Positions 27,060 to 39,325 of a DNA stretch of 64,000 bases are shown here, one piece after another. The translations under genes were made by a program, and so were the position numbers. Below the pieces are notes generated by a model. The model saw only the letters and a program-made list of their open reading frames with translations, was not told the origin of the DNA and did no database searches. How positions within the stretch are numbered: position 1 is the first letter of the stretch; each line of letters begins with the position of its first letter. Origin of the DNA: Isoperla grammatica (lineage: Eukaryota > Arthropoda > Insecta > Plecoptera > Perlodidae); the NCBI GenBank assembly GCA_945910005.1, contig OX246745.1, positions 40,293,419-40,357,418 of the forward strand, given 5' to 3'.

Positions 27060-27436
27060 ATACCCGCAACGTTGACTGAATGGCAATAGTTTTGTAGTTT
27101 TAATAGTAGTATTTAATATTTTCCTCGTTCAAAATAGAAACATGCATTATTGGGTTGCATGTGCCTTCGATTAGATCTCGATGAATATCTGATTATGTTT
27201 TACTATGCTCCCGGTCTGTATCCATCCAGTGTAGCCAACTTAATTGGGGAGGGGGGGAAAGAACATTATACTGTTTTGTCAAGTTGTGACCCCCGCCCTA
27301 AAAGCCACGTGGCTCGTTGGTCCTGTGTCGTACTTGCTGTTACAAGTACACACTTAGACGTGAACGTTTTTAATAAATATAGGCCCGCGACAGTTAGAAA
27401 ATACTTATGATCTATATACCGGTAATTATTGTCATT
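27060..27436. other. No gene seen
   Basis: An 86-codon open frame at 27150-27410 has no recognisable domain and no supporting splice sites. Confidence 0.5.
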
Positions 27437-27453
27437 ATTTTCATTGATATTAC

Positions 27454-27521
<68 letters not shown>

Positions 27522-27541
27522 CTATTATTATTATATTATTA

Positions 27542-27590
<49 letters not shown>

Positions 27591-27615
27591 TACTTGTATT
27601 ATTATTATCCTTATT

Positions 27616-27646
<31 letters not shown>

Positions 27647-27777
27647 TTTGTATTATTATTAGTATTATTGTTATTACTTATATTATTATTATTAATATTA
27701 TTATTATTATTATTATTATCATTATTATTGTTATTATTATTACTATTATTCTTCTTCTTCTTCTTCTTCTTCTTCTT

Positions 27778-27875
<98 letters not shown>

Positions 27876-27877
27876 TG

Positions 27878-27976
<99 letters not shown>

Positions 27977-28060
27977 ATAATATTATTATTATTGTTATTT
28001 CTTTTATTTTTATTAATATCATTATTATTATTATTATTATTATTATTACTTTTATTATAA
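27437..28060. repeat. Compound (ATT)n/(CTT)n microsatellite, 620 bp
   Basis: Mostly ATT triplets with scattered changes. A sharply bounded block of about 19 CTT triplets sits at 27750-27806. The CTT block is purer than the surrounding ATT, so it is probably younger. Confidence 0.95.
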
Positions 28061-28896
28061 TAGGTAATATGAATAATAATAATACTTAGAAAACGTAATT
28101 TTCATAATATTTAAAATAATTTGTTTAACAGCAATTTAGGAAATATAGTCTCAAAACCTATGTGCATCCTTTATTTACTACATATAACGTATAAGGTTTA
28201 ACCAATCCTTCCATCTTCGAGACTAAAAAGCCAAACATCGCCATCATCATTGAGGGGCAGCACCATTTAAAGTGTAAGTTTAGTAAGATGAAAACCCACC
28301 CCACCCCGGGACTCTAACCCAGGGCCCGGCCAGGCGTGAGTGCGTCACAGAGGACGCTAGTGTGTGTTGTGGCCTAGATTCCCACCAAGCAAGTGAAAGT
28401 TCCCTATTACTTCACAACAGCGACAGCCAGGCCTACACGGGCAGGACAGGTGTACACTCGCTTGCTAGCTGACACCTCACACCTTACACGGACACCTGAC
28501 ATCTTTACACGCAGGGATGTGTTTTGGGAAATGTTAGGTTCGTATTCATTTGGATTCATTGATAATTACGTTAAGCAGCTGTTTAGTAATATGGTTTGAT
28601 GTTGACCTTGGGCCGGGTACTGCACAGTCCACCGGCCACGTGGAGCAAGCCGACATTCCTTTAAAACATGTTTAAAATCACAGTTATAACATTCGTGTAT
28701 TTTTTAAGGTGCTTATGATTTTTTACCCAAATTCTAGTTTCAGGCTCATAAATTGAAGGAATTTTTTTTATTTCGATTTATCCTCGAAATAATCTACTCT
28801 TTGTTCTTTTATACTTATAATAAATGGGCTGGGCACAAAATTATATCAACAATTTTTTTCAAATCGTATACTCCATTATTTGCATCGTTATTCGAA
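28061..28896. other. No gene seen
   Basis: Unique-looking sequence. The stretch 28290-28380 is GC-richer (ccccaccccgggactctaac) and may hold a weak Pol III box on the - strand. Nothing else could be identified. Confidence 0.5.
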
Positions 28897-28953
28897 TGTG
28901 CGTACCTGCGTACCTGCGTACCGGCGTACATGCGTGCCTGCGTCCCTGCGCGC
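28897..28953. repeat. Short 8-bp tandem repeat
   Basis: About six copies of a cgtacctg-like octamer with substitutions, 50 bp before the large 84-bp array. Confidence 0.75.
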
Positions 28954-29005
28954 CGCCTATCACAGATAATTGCATGAATTACCATCTGTGACCATCATGG
29001 GCGGT

Positions 29006-32000
29006 CGTGGTAACCGGTGCCCGCCAAGAGGGCTATATCGTGCACATACCTTGTAATAGCCTCATGACCGGATGTGATGGGTCCCTCCTCGTGGTAACCG
29101 GTGCCCGCCAAGAGGGCTATATCATGCACATACCTTGTAATAGCATCATGACCGTATGTGATGGGTCCCTCCTCGTGGTAACCGGTGCCCGCCAAGAGGG
29201 CTATATCGTGCACATACCTTGTAATAGCATCATGACCGTATGTGATGGGTCCCTCCTCGTGGTAACCGGTGCCCGCCAAGAGGGCTATATCGTGCACATA
29301 CCTTGTAATAGCATCATGACCGTATGTGATGGGTCCCTCCTCGTGGTAACCGGTGCCCGCCAAGAGGGCTATATCGTGCACATACCTTGTAATAGCATCA
29401 TGACCGTATGTGATGGGTCCCTCCTCGTGGTAACCGGTGCCCGCCAAGAGGGCTATATCGTGCACATACCTTGTAATAGCCTCATGACCGTATGTGATGG
29501 GTCCCTCCTCGTGGTAACCGGTGCCCGCCAAGAGGGCTATATCGTGCACATACCTTGTAATAGCATCATGATCGGATGTGATGGGTCCCTCCTCGTGGTA
29601 ACCGGTGCCCGCCAAGAGGGCTATATCGTGCACATACCTTGTAATAGCCTCATGACCGTATGTGATGGGTCCCTCCTCGTGGTAACCGGTGCCCGCCAAG
29701 AGGGCTATATCATGCACATACCTTGTAATAGCCTCATGACCGTATGTGATGGGTCCCTCCTCGTGGTAACCGGTGCCCGCCAAGAGGGCTATATCGTGCA
29801 CATACCTTGTAATAGCCTCATGACCGTATGTGATGCGTCCCTCCTCGTGGTAACCGGTGCCCGCCAAGAGGGCTATATCGTGCACATACCTTGTAATAGC
29901 ATCATGACCGTATGTGATGGGTCCCTCCTCGTGGTAACCGGTGCCCGCCAAGAGGGCTATATCGTGCACATACCTTGTAATAGCATCATGACCGTATGTG
30001 ATGGGTCCCTCCTCGTGGTAACCGGTGCCCGCCAAGAGGGCTATATCATGCACATACCTTGTAATAGCCTCATGACCGTATGTGATGGGTCCCTCCTCGT
30101 GGTAACCGGTGCCCGCCAAGAGGGCTATATCATGCACATACCTTGTAATAGCCTCATGACCGTATGTGATGGGTCCCTCCTCGTGGTAACCGGTGCCCGC
30201 CAAGAGGGCTATATCATGCACATACCTTGTAATAGCCTCATGACCGTATGTGATGGGTCCCTCCTCGTGGTAACCGGTGCCCGCCAAGAGGGCTATATCG
30301 TGCACATACCTTGTAATAGCCTCATGACCGTATGTGATGGGTCCCTCCTCGTGGTAACCGGTGCCCGCCAAGAGGGCTATATCATGCACATACCTTGTAA
30401 TAGCCTCATGACCGTATGTGATGGGTCCCTCCTCGTGGTAACCGGTGCCCGCCAAGAGGGCTATATCGTGCACATACCTTGTAATAGCATCATGACCGTA
30501 TGTGATGGGTCCCTCCTCGTGGTAACCGGTGCCCGCCAAGAGGGCTATATCATGCACATACCTTGTAATAGCCTCATGACCGTATGTGATGGGTCCCTCC
30601 TCGTGGTAACCGGTGCCCGCCAAGAGGGCTATATCATGCACATACCTTGTAATAGCCTCATGACCGTATGTGATGGGTCCCTCCTCGTGGTAACCGGTGC
30701 CCGCCAAGAGGGCTATATCGTGCACATACCTTGTAATAGCCTCATGACCGTATGTGATGGGTCCCTCCTCGTGGTAACCGGTGCCCGCCAAGAGGGCTAT
30801 ATCATGCACATACCTTGTAATAGCCTCATGACCGTATGTGATGGGTCCCTCCTCGTGGTAACCGGTGCCCGCCAAGAGGGCTATATCGTGCACATACCTT
30901 GTAATAGCATCATGACCGTATGTGATGGGTCCCTCCTCGTGGTAACCGGTGCCCGCCAAGAGGGCTATATCGTGCACATACCTTGTAATAGCATCATGAC
31001 CGTATGTGATGGGTCCCTCCTCGTGGTAACCGGTGCCCGCCAAGAGGGCTATATCGTGCATATACCTTGTAATAGCCTCATGACCGTATGTGATGGGTCC
31101 CTCCTCGTGGTAACCGGTGCCCGCCAAGAGGGCTATATCGTGCACATACCTTGTAATAGCCTCATGACCGTATGTGATGGGTCCCTCCTCGTGGTAACCG
31201 GTGCCCGCCAAGAGGGCTATATCATGCACATACCTTGTAATAGCCTCATGACCGTATGTGATGGGTCCCTCCTCGTGGTAACCGGTGCCCGCCAAGAGGG
31301 CTATATCATGCACATACCTTGTAATAGCCTCATGACCGTATGTGATGGGTCCCTCCTCGTGGTAACCGGTGCCCGCCAAGAGGGCTATATCGTGCACATA
31401 CCTTGTAATAGCCTCATGACCGTATGTGATGGGTCCCTCCTCGTGGTAACCGGTGCCCGCCAAGAGGGCTATATCGTGCACATACCTTGTAATAGCCTCA
31501 TGACCGTATGTGATGGGTCCCTCCTCGTGGTAACCGGTGCCCGCCAAGAGGGCTATATCATGCACATACCTTGTAATAGCCTCATGACCGTATGTGATGG
31601 GTCCCTCCTCGTGGTAACCGGTGCCCGCCAAGAGGGCTATATCGTGCACATACCTTGTAATAGCCTCATGACCGTATGTGATGGGTCCCTCCTCGTGGTA
31701 ACCGGTGCCCGCCAAGAGGGCTATATCGTGCACATACCTTGTAATAGCATCATGACCGTATGTGATGGGTCCCTCCTCGTGGTAACCGGTGCCCGCCAAG
31801 AGGGCTATATCGTGCACATACCTTGTAATAGCATCATGACCGTATGTGATGGGTCCCTCCTCGTGGTAACCGGTGCCCGCCAAGAGGGCTATATCGTGCA
31901 CATACCTTGTAATAGCCTCATGACCGTATGTGATGGGTCCCTCCTCGTGGTAACCGGTGCCCGCCAAGAGGGCTATATCGTGCACATACCTTGTAATAGC

Positions 32001-33450
32001 CTCATGACCGTATGTGATGGGTCCCTCCTCGTGGTAACCGGTGCCCGCCAAGAGGGCTATATCGTGCACATACCTTGTAATAGCATCATGACCGTATGTG
32101 ATGGGTCCCTCCTCGTGGTAACCGGTGCCCGCCAAGAGGGCTATATCGTGCACATACCTTGTAATAGCATCATGATCGGATGTGATGGGTCCCTCCTCGT
32201 GGTAACCGGTGCCCGCCAAGAGGGCTATATCATGCACATACCTTGTAATAGCCTCATGACCGTATGTGATGGGTCCCTCCTCGTGGTAACCGGTGCCCGC
32301 CAAGAGGGCTATATCATGCACATACCTTGTAATAGCCTCATGACCGTATGTGATGGGTCCCTCCTCGTGGTAACCGGTGCCCGCCAAGAGGGCTATATCA
32401 TGCACATACCTTGTAATAGCCTCATGACCGTATGTGATGGGTCCCTCCTCGTGGTAACCGGTGCCCGCCAAGAGGGCTATATCATGCACATACCTTGTAA
32501 TAGCATCATGACCGTATGTGATGGGTCCCTCCTCGTGGTAACCGGTGCCCGCCAAGAGGGCTATATCGTGCACATACCTTGTAATAGCCTCATGACCGTA
32601 TGTGATGCGTCCCTCCTCGTGGTAACCGGTGCCCGCCAAGAGGGCTATATCGTGCACATACCTTGTAATAGCATCATGACCGTATGTGATGGGTCCCTCC
32701 TCGTGGTAACCGGTGCCCGCCAAGAGGGCTATATCGTGCACATACCTTGTAATAGCATCATGACCGTATGTGATGGGTCCCTCCTCGTGGTAACCGGTGC
32801 CCGCCAAGAGGGCTATATCGTGCACATACCTTGTAATAGCCTCATGACCGTATGTGATGGGTCCCTCCTCGTGGTAACCGGTGCCCGCCAAGAGGGCTAT
32901 ATCGTGCACATACCTTGTAATAGCATCATGACCGTATGTGATGGGTCCCTCCTCGTGGTAACCGGTGCCCGCCAAGAGGGCTATATCGTGCACATACCTT
33001 GTAATAGCCTCATGACCGTATGTGATGGGTCCCTCCTCGTGGTAACCGGTGCCCGCCAAGAGGGCTATATCGTGCACATACCTTGTAATAGCCTCATGAC
33101 CGTATGTGATGGGTCCCTCCTCGTGGTAACCGGTGCCCGCCAAGAGGGCTATATCGTGCACATACCTTGTAATAGCCTCATGACCGTATGTGATGGGTCC
33201 CTCCTCGTGGTAACCGGTGCCCGCCAAGAGGGCTATATCGTGCACATACCTTGTAATAGCATCATGACCGTATGTGATGGGTCCCTCCTCGTGGTAACCG
33301 GTGCCCGCCAAGAGGGCTATATCATGCACATACCTTGTAATAGCCTCATGACCGTATGTGATGGGTCCCTCCTCGTGGTAACCGGTGCCCGCCAAGAGGG
33401 CTATATCGTGCACATACCTTGTAATAGCCTCATGATCGGATGTGATGGGT
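29006..33450. repeat. 84-bp minisatellite, about 53 copies, open on both strands
   Basis: The unit runs gtggtaaccggtgcccgcca, agagggctatatcgtgcaca, taccttgtaatagcctcatg, accgtatgtgatgggtccct, cctc. Copies differ almost only at four sites: atcgtg/atcatg, gcctca/gcatca, accgta/atcgga (or accgga), and gggtcc/gcgtcc. Since 84 is 28 codons and no unit carries a stop in these frames, the + strand is open for 1,491 codons and the - strand for 1,472. The + frame opens with GTG, not ATG, and neither translation resembles a known protein. I treat it as non-coding satellite DNA. The right edge runs into tttctttctttctttctaca. Confidence 0.95.
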
Positions 33451-33574
33451 TTCTTTCTTTCTTTCTACAGTACAACTCCTAGTCTTTGCCACAATAAGTT
33501 GCCATTATCAGTAAAAGTAGCAATTTAAGCAATAATAAATAATTCACACCCAATATATTTCTGAATTATGTAAA

Positions 33575-34902
33575 CATAATAACTACCCCTGCCCCTATCC
33601 AATCGTTGAGACAGAAGAGTGTTTGCTTTGTTTGCATACTAACTACCCCTGCCCCTGTCCAATCGTTGAGACAGAAGAGTGTTTGCTTTGTTTGCATGAT
33701 GACTACCCCTGTCTCTGTCCAATCGTTGAGACAGAAGAGTGTTTGCTTTGTTTGCATGATGACTACCCCTGTCTCTGTCCAACGTTGAGACAGAAGAGTG
33801 TTTGATTTGTTTGCATGATGACTACCCCGTTCTCTGTCCAATCGTTGAGACAGAAGAGTGTTTGCTTTGTTTGCATAATAACTACCCCTGTCTCTGTCCA
33901 ATCGTTGAGACAGAAGAGTGTTTGCTTTGTTTGCATGATGACTACCCCTGTCTCTGTCCAATCGTTGATACAGAAGAGTGTTCGCTTTGTTTGTATGATG
34001 ACTACCCCTGTCTCTGTCCAATCGTTGAGACAGAAGAGTGTTCGCTTTGTTTGCATGATGACTACCCCTGTCTCTGTCCAATCGTTGAGACAGAAGAGTG
34101 TGTGCTTTGTTTGCATGATGACTACCCCTGTCTCTGTCTAATCGTTGAGACAGAAGAGTGTTTGCTTTGTTTGCATGATGACTACCCCTGTCAATGTCCA
34201 ATCGTTGAGACAGAAGAGTGTTTGCTTTGTTTGTATGATGACTACCCCTGTCTCTGTCCAATCGTTGAGACAGAAGAGTGTTCGCTTTGTTTGCATGATG
34301 ACTACCCCTGTCTCTGTCCAATCGTTGAGACAGAAGAGTGTGTGCTTTGTTTGCATGATGACTACCCCTGTCTCTGTCTAATCGTTGAGACAGAAGAGTG
34401 TTTGCTTTGTTTGCATGATGACTACCCCTGTCAATGTCCAATCGTTGAGACAGAAGAGTGTTTGCTTTGTTTGTATGATGACTACCCCTGTCTCTGTCCA
34501 ATCGTTGAGACAGAAGAGTGTTCGCTTTGTTTGCATGATGACTACCCCTGTCTCTGTCCAATCGTTGAGACAGAAGAGTGTTTGCTTTGTTTGCATGATG
34601 ACTACCCCTGTCTCTGTCCAATCGTTGAGACAGAAGAGTGTTTGATTTGTTTGCATGATGACTACCCCGTTCTCTGTCCAATCGTTGAGACAGAAGAGTG
34701 TTTGCTTTGTTTGCATAATAACTACCCCTGTCTCTGTCCAATCGTTGAGACAGAAGAGTGTTTGCTTTGTTTGCATGATGACTACCCCTGTCTCTGTCCA
34801 ATCGTTGAGACAGAAGAGTGTTTGCTTTGTTTGCATGATGACTACCCCTGTCTCTGTCCAATCGTTGAGACAGAAGAGTGTTTGCTTTGTTTGCATGATG
34901 AC
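33575..34902. repeat. 60-bp minisatellite, about 22 copies
   Basis: The unit is aatcgttgagacagaagagt, gtttgctttgtttgcatgat, gactacccctgtctctgtcc. One unit near 33780 lacks a base. A block of four units (34081-34320) is repeated directly (34321-34560) with its diagnostic variants (tgtgctttg, tctgtcta, tcaatgtcca, ttgtatgatg), so duplications involve 240-bp blocks. Variants gattt and ccgttc at 33805 recur at 34645, 14 units away. Long open frames on both strands follow from the 20-codon period. Confidence 0.95.
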
Positions 34903-35138
34903 GAGGAAACCCTCGCAGGGTTATAACGGTAGCCAGACTCGAACCGGCCAACTACACCGCAACATTATTAGGCCTCATTTCCGCCATTTGTACATGAGCG
35001 GCCATGGTCGCAGCCGTTGCATTCAAACAAACACCCAGGTAAACAACATTCATTAGGACACTGATAACATGGTGTATTGATCTTCCACTAATTACTCGTC
35101 TTGTACAGGAATGTCATGGCTTCATATGGGGCTAACTT

Positions 35139-35533
35139 AGTCAGGGCTTAATTTGTAATTGAAAAGGAACCGGAACGCATATTTGGTTTGTCAAATATAA
35201 TTTAGCACCAATCCCGCCCACATTTATAAATTGTGAACACATATACAATGTAATTATTTTTTAGTTATCTGTTTAGTGTCAGTGGTCAGTCAGAAGGTTA
35301 TTGCCTATGTATTTGGGTCTGGCTACCTAGGGGTAATTCATAAACTTGAATAACTTGCATTCATACCAACAAATAAAAAAATATATTTGTGAAATTTTCA
35401 GAGATACGAATTAATTCACGAGTTTTTAAGGAGTAACCTACGTTACGAAATAATACCGGAACGCGCGTTCTGGTTTCAGAAAAGGAATCGGAACTGCGTT
35501 CTGGTGCGTTCCGGCTCAAATTAACCACTGGGC
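35139..35533. repeat. Foldback-type dispersed repeat
   Basis: The left side (gcttaatttgtaattg...ggaaccggaacgc) is partly complementary to the right side (ggaatcggaactgcgttctg...ggctcaaattaacc). The middle is AT-rich. No terminal duplication was identified. Confidence 0.5.
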
Positions 35534-35622
35534 TAAGTACAAATGTGACAAACATGTGACCAAAATAATATTCACCTCTTGCAACATTTGATTCATATTC
35601 TGTGTTTTATCTGAACGCAGTA

Positions 35623-35718
35623 GGTTTGTTTGATTTACGGTCACTTTTTGTACTTTTTGAGATGTACCCAAGTGCAAAAAGTACAACAGGTGTCTGGTGT
35701 AGCCAAATCAAACGAACC
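35623..35718. mobile_element. 96-bp MITE with TA target duplication
   Basis: The ends ggtttgtttgattt and, in reverse, ggttcgtttgattt are flanked by TA on both sides (35621-35622 and 35719-35720). Internally actttttgtactttttg pairs with caaaaagtac. The TA duplication fits a Tc1/mariner-type MITE. Confidence 0.75.
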
Positions 35719-36011
35719 TAATGAGTAATGACTTTCCTTTGCACATACCATGTTGCTTAGTTTCATGATGATAGGAAAGAAAATGCTTTATTACATCTCG
35801 CATGGGAAACAATGATGGGCGAAGCACTGGGGGAGGGGGGCAGGGGGTTCATTGGCCCCTCCCTTCCCCTGGCTAACACAAATGAATGTGTTTCTATTCG
35901 TTACCTATTTTAACATCGCAAAATTGGAAGAAGTGTTACAAATCAATGAAGCCCCCCCCCTACGATGTGTTTGTGCGACAGTGTTTACAACGTGACGCAT
36001 GAAGTGCGTGC

Positions 36012-36086
36012 ATGTCGGCGCACAAGAGAGGCTACAACCAACCAGGTTCCGCCCCAATGACTGAGAACAATGGCCGCTGGGTTATG
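36012..36086 (+). CDS. Possible coding exon ending at a splice donor (weak)
   Basis: An ATG at 36012 opens 25 codons, MSAHKRGYNQPGSAPMTENN then GRWVM, followed directly by a strong donor gtgagt at 36087. The base composition is balanced and the peptide looks ordinary, unlike the repeat frames around it. No domain is recognised and no partner exon is seen. Joining in phase 0 to the tetraspanin exon at 47096 would shift that exon out of frame. It may be a chance open stretch. Confidence 0.2.
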
Positions 36087-36144
36087 GTGAGTGCACACGC
36101 GAGACGAACCGGAAATAGGCACGTGAACACTGGGAGGCTGGCGA

Positions 36145-38316
36145 GCAGTCGCCAGGCTAACTGTCAGGCTTGCAAGCGGTCGCCAGGCCAACTGCCAGGC
36201 TTGCAAGCGGTCGCCAGGCTAACTGTCGGCCTTGCAAGCGGTCGCCAGGCTAACTGCCAGGCTTGCAAGCGGTCGCCAGGCTAACTGCCAGGCGGTCGCC
36301 AGGCTAACTGCCAGGCGGTCGCCAGGCTAACTGCCAGGCGGTTGCCAGGCTAACTGTCGGCCTTGCAAGCGGTCGCCAGGCTAACTGCCAGGCTTGCAAG
36401 CGGTCGCCAGGCTAACTGTCGGCCTTGCAAGCGGTCGCCAGGCTAACTGCCAGGCTTGCAAGCGGTCGCCAGGCTAACTGCCAGGCTTGCAAGCGGTCGC
36501 CAGGCTAACTGCCAGGCGGTCGCCAGGCTAACTGTCGGCCTTGCAAGCGGTCGCCAGGCTAACTGCCAGGCTTGCAAGCGGTCGCCAGGCTAACTGTCGG
36601 CCTTGCAAGCGGTCGCCAGGCTAACTGTCGGCCTTGCAAGCGGTCGCCAGGCTAACTGCCAGGCTTGCAAGCGGTCGCCAGGCTAACTGCCAGGCTTGCA
36701 AGCGGTCGCCAGGCTAACTGCCAGGCTTGCAAGCGGTTGCCAGGCTAACTGCCAGGCTTGCAAGCGGTCGCCAGGCTAACTGTCGGCCTTGCAAGCGGTC
36801 GCCAGGCTAACTGCCAGGCTTGCAAGCGGTCGCCAGGCTAACTGCCAGGCTTGCAAGCGGTCGCCAGGCTAACTGCCAGGCGGTCGCCAAGCTAACTGTC
36901 GGCCTTGCAAGCGGTCGCCAGGCTAACTGCCAGGCTTGCAAGCGGTCGCCAGGCTAACTGCCAGGCTTGCAAGCGGTCGCCAGGCTAACTGCCAGGCTTG
37001 CAAGCGGTCGCCAGGCTAACTGTCGGCCTTGCAAGCGGTCGCCAGGCTAACTGTCGGCCTTGCAAGCGGTCGCCAGGCTAACTGCCAGGCTTGCAAGCAG
37101 TCGCCAGGCTAACTGCCAGGCGGTCGCCAAGCTAACTGTCGGCCTTGCAAGCGGTCGCCAGGCTAACTGTCGGCCTTGCAAGCGGTCGCCAGGCTAACTG
37201 CCAGGCGGTCGCCAAGCTAACTGTCGGCCTTGCAAGCGGTCGCCAGGCTAACTGCCAGGCGGTCGCCAAGCTAACTGTCGGCCTTGCAAGCGGTCGCCAG
37301 GCTAACTGCCAGGCTTGCAAGCGGTCGCCAGGCTAACTGCCAGGCGGTCGCCAAGCTAACTGTCGGCCTTGCAAGCGGTAGCCAGGCTAACTGTTGGCCT
37401 TGCAAGCGGTCGCCAGGCTAACTGCCAGGCTTGCAAGCGGTCGCCAGGCTAACTGCCAGGCTTGCAAGCGGTAGCCAGGCTAACTGTCGGCCTTGCAAGC
37501 GGTCGCCAGGCTAACTGTCGGCCTTGCAAGCGGTCGCCAGGCTAACTGCCAGGCTTGCAAGCGGTCGCCAGGCTAACTGCCAGGCTTGCAAGCGGTCGCC
37601 AGGCTAACTGCCAGGCGGTCGCCAAGCTAACTGTCGGCCTTGCAAGCGGTCGCCAAGCTAACTGTCGGCCTTGCAAGCGGTCGCCAGGCTAACTGCCAGG
37701 CGGTCGCCAAGCTAACTGTCGGCCTTGCAAGCGGTCGCCAGGCTAACTGCCAGGCTTGCAAGCGGTCGCCAGGCTAACTGCCAGGCTTGCAAGCGGTCGC
37801 CAGGCTAATTGCCAGGCGGTCGCCAAGCTAACTGTCGGCCTTGCAAGCGGTCGCCAAGCTAACCGTCGGCCTTGCAAGCGGTCGCCAGGCTAACTGCCAG
37901 GCGGTCGCCAAGCTAACTGTCGGCCTTGCAAGCGGTCGCCAAGCTAACTGCCAGGCTTGCAAGCGGTCGCCAGGCTAACCGTCGGCCTTGCAAGCGGTCG
38001 CCAGGCTAACTGCCAGGCGGTCGCCAAGCTAACTGTCGGCCTTGCAAGCGGTCGCCAGGCTAACTGTCGGCCTTGCAAGCGGTCGCCAAGCTAACTGCCG
38101 GCCTTGCAAGCGGTCGCCAAGCTAACTGCCGGCCTTGCAAGCGGTCGCCAGGCTAACTGCCAGGCGGTCGCCAAGCTAACTGTCGGCCTTGCAAGCGGTC
38201 GCCAAGCTAACTGCCAGGCGGTCGCCAAGCTAACTGTCGGCCTTGCAAGCGGTCGCCAAGCTAACTGTCGGCCTTGCAAGCGGTCGCCAGGCTAACTGTC
38301 AGGCGGTCGCCAGGCT
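36145..38316. repeat. Mixed 31-bp/23-bp minisatellite, about 2.2 kb
   Basis: Two unit lengths are mixed: a 31-bp form (ggtcgccaggctaactgcca ggcttgcaagc) and a 23-bp form lacking the 8 bases ttgcaagc. A second variant has gtcggcc in place of gccaggc. I only see the deletion in the gccaggc background. Toward the right, short units are usually followed by a gccaagct variant, giving a higher-order pattern. A remnant (ccttgcaagcggtcagc) follows at 38331-38348. Confidence 0.93.
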
Positions 38317-39170
38317 GTTACACACCTAGCACCTTGCAAGCGGTCAGCACTGTTTTAGGCTACCCTGATACCCACTTGGTTTGAAACTTATCCACACCGA
38401 CTGATTACTTTATACGTCGTGAGTTATATAAGATCTTCGCTTCTCTGTCTCTCTCTTCCACTTCATGTACACAATTAGCTCACTCCTCAGTTTCACCGCT
38501 CAACTTCAATATCATCATCAATCATGTAACTTGTAACGCCATCTACAAAGGCAGGCCTGGAGTCAAGAACTTGAGGTTCACCCTAGTTTTAGCCACCCGG
38601 ACATTTTATTACCTGAACCATAAAAGTAGAGATGTGCATAAATATGCATTTAAAGTTTGAAAATTCGCTGCGTAAAAACATAAAATTTTGCGATTTTTTT
38701 GTAATTGAAATAACACAAATTTTCTACCGTAAGAGTGAAATAATAGATATTTGTGTTATAATAGACCTAGCTGTAACTTTATGCCATTTTGAATGAGACA
38801 CAACAGTTTATTTCACAAATTCCAGGATGATTTGCTTACGATTGATTTCAATGAAGAATTTTGAGTCCAGAGAATTTTGAGTCTAGAAAGTTAGCTAATT
38901 TTTGCCTGAGTTAAAAATGTTCATATCTAATTTGCTAATAAAGAAAAAAATCCTCAATTTACTGCTTTAACTCGCAGCTTCAACGATAATATCGCGAAAA
39001 TTACCGAATTAAAATCGGTCCCATTTAATCGCAATTCAAGTAATTCCTGTGTAAACTGAATTTAGAGGTATTACTGCAACAAAAACCACAATTTTTGCTT
39101 ATCTTTAACCATACAAAAAATAATAACCATAATAATAATAATAATAATAATAAAAATAAAAATAACTCGA
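38317..39170. other. No gene seen; ends in (AAT)n
   Basis: AT-rich DNA. The last part (39119-39167) has short AAT and AAAAT repeats just before the left 155-bp repeat. Confidence 0.6.
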
Positions 39171-39325
39171 AAGAAAGTCTCATCCAATTTGTGTTCTATG
39201 TGTTCTTATCTCAATCTAAAAAAAAAAAAAAAAAAAAATTAAATGAAAAATGAAAAAAAGTATCAATTTCCCTAGCTGTCAACAATTTTGACGAATTTGT
39301 TTGCACAATTTTGAAAAATGAAAAA
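39171..39325. repeat. 155-bp direct repeat, left copy flanking LINE copy 2
   Basis: Runs from aagaaagtctcatccaattt to ttttgaaaaatgaaaaa. It is identical to 42784-42938, including a 21-A run. It lies immediately before the truncated LINE. Confidence 0.95.

Noticed and set aside
29006..33450. Open frames of 1,472 and 1,491 codons on opposite strands
   Set aside because: They are produced by an 84-bp tandem unit without stops. The + frame starts with GTG, neither translation resembles a domain, and both strands are equally open. I annotate the array, not proteins.
33451..33490. A splice acceptor after the 84-bp array (tttctttctttctacag) making the array part of a gene
   Set aside because: The pyrimidine stretch and CAG are good, but the following sequence hits a stop after three codons in the frame of the array, and no exon with a donor follows.
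29006..38316. Regular repeats resembling a CRISPR array
   Set aside because: There are no variable spacers between short constant repeats, since the whole unit is repeated. The DNA is eukaryotic and has no cas genes.
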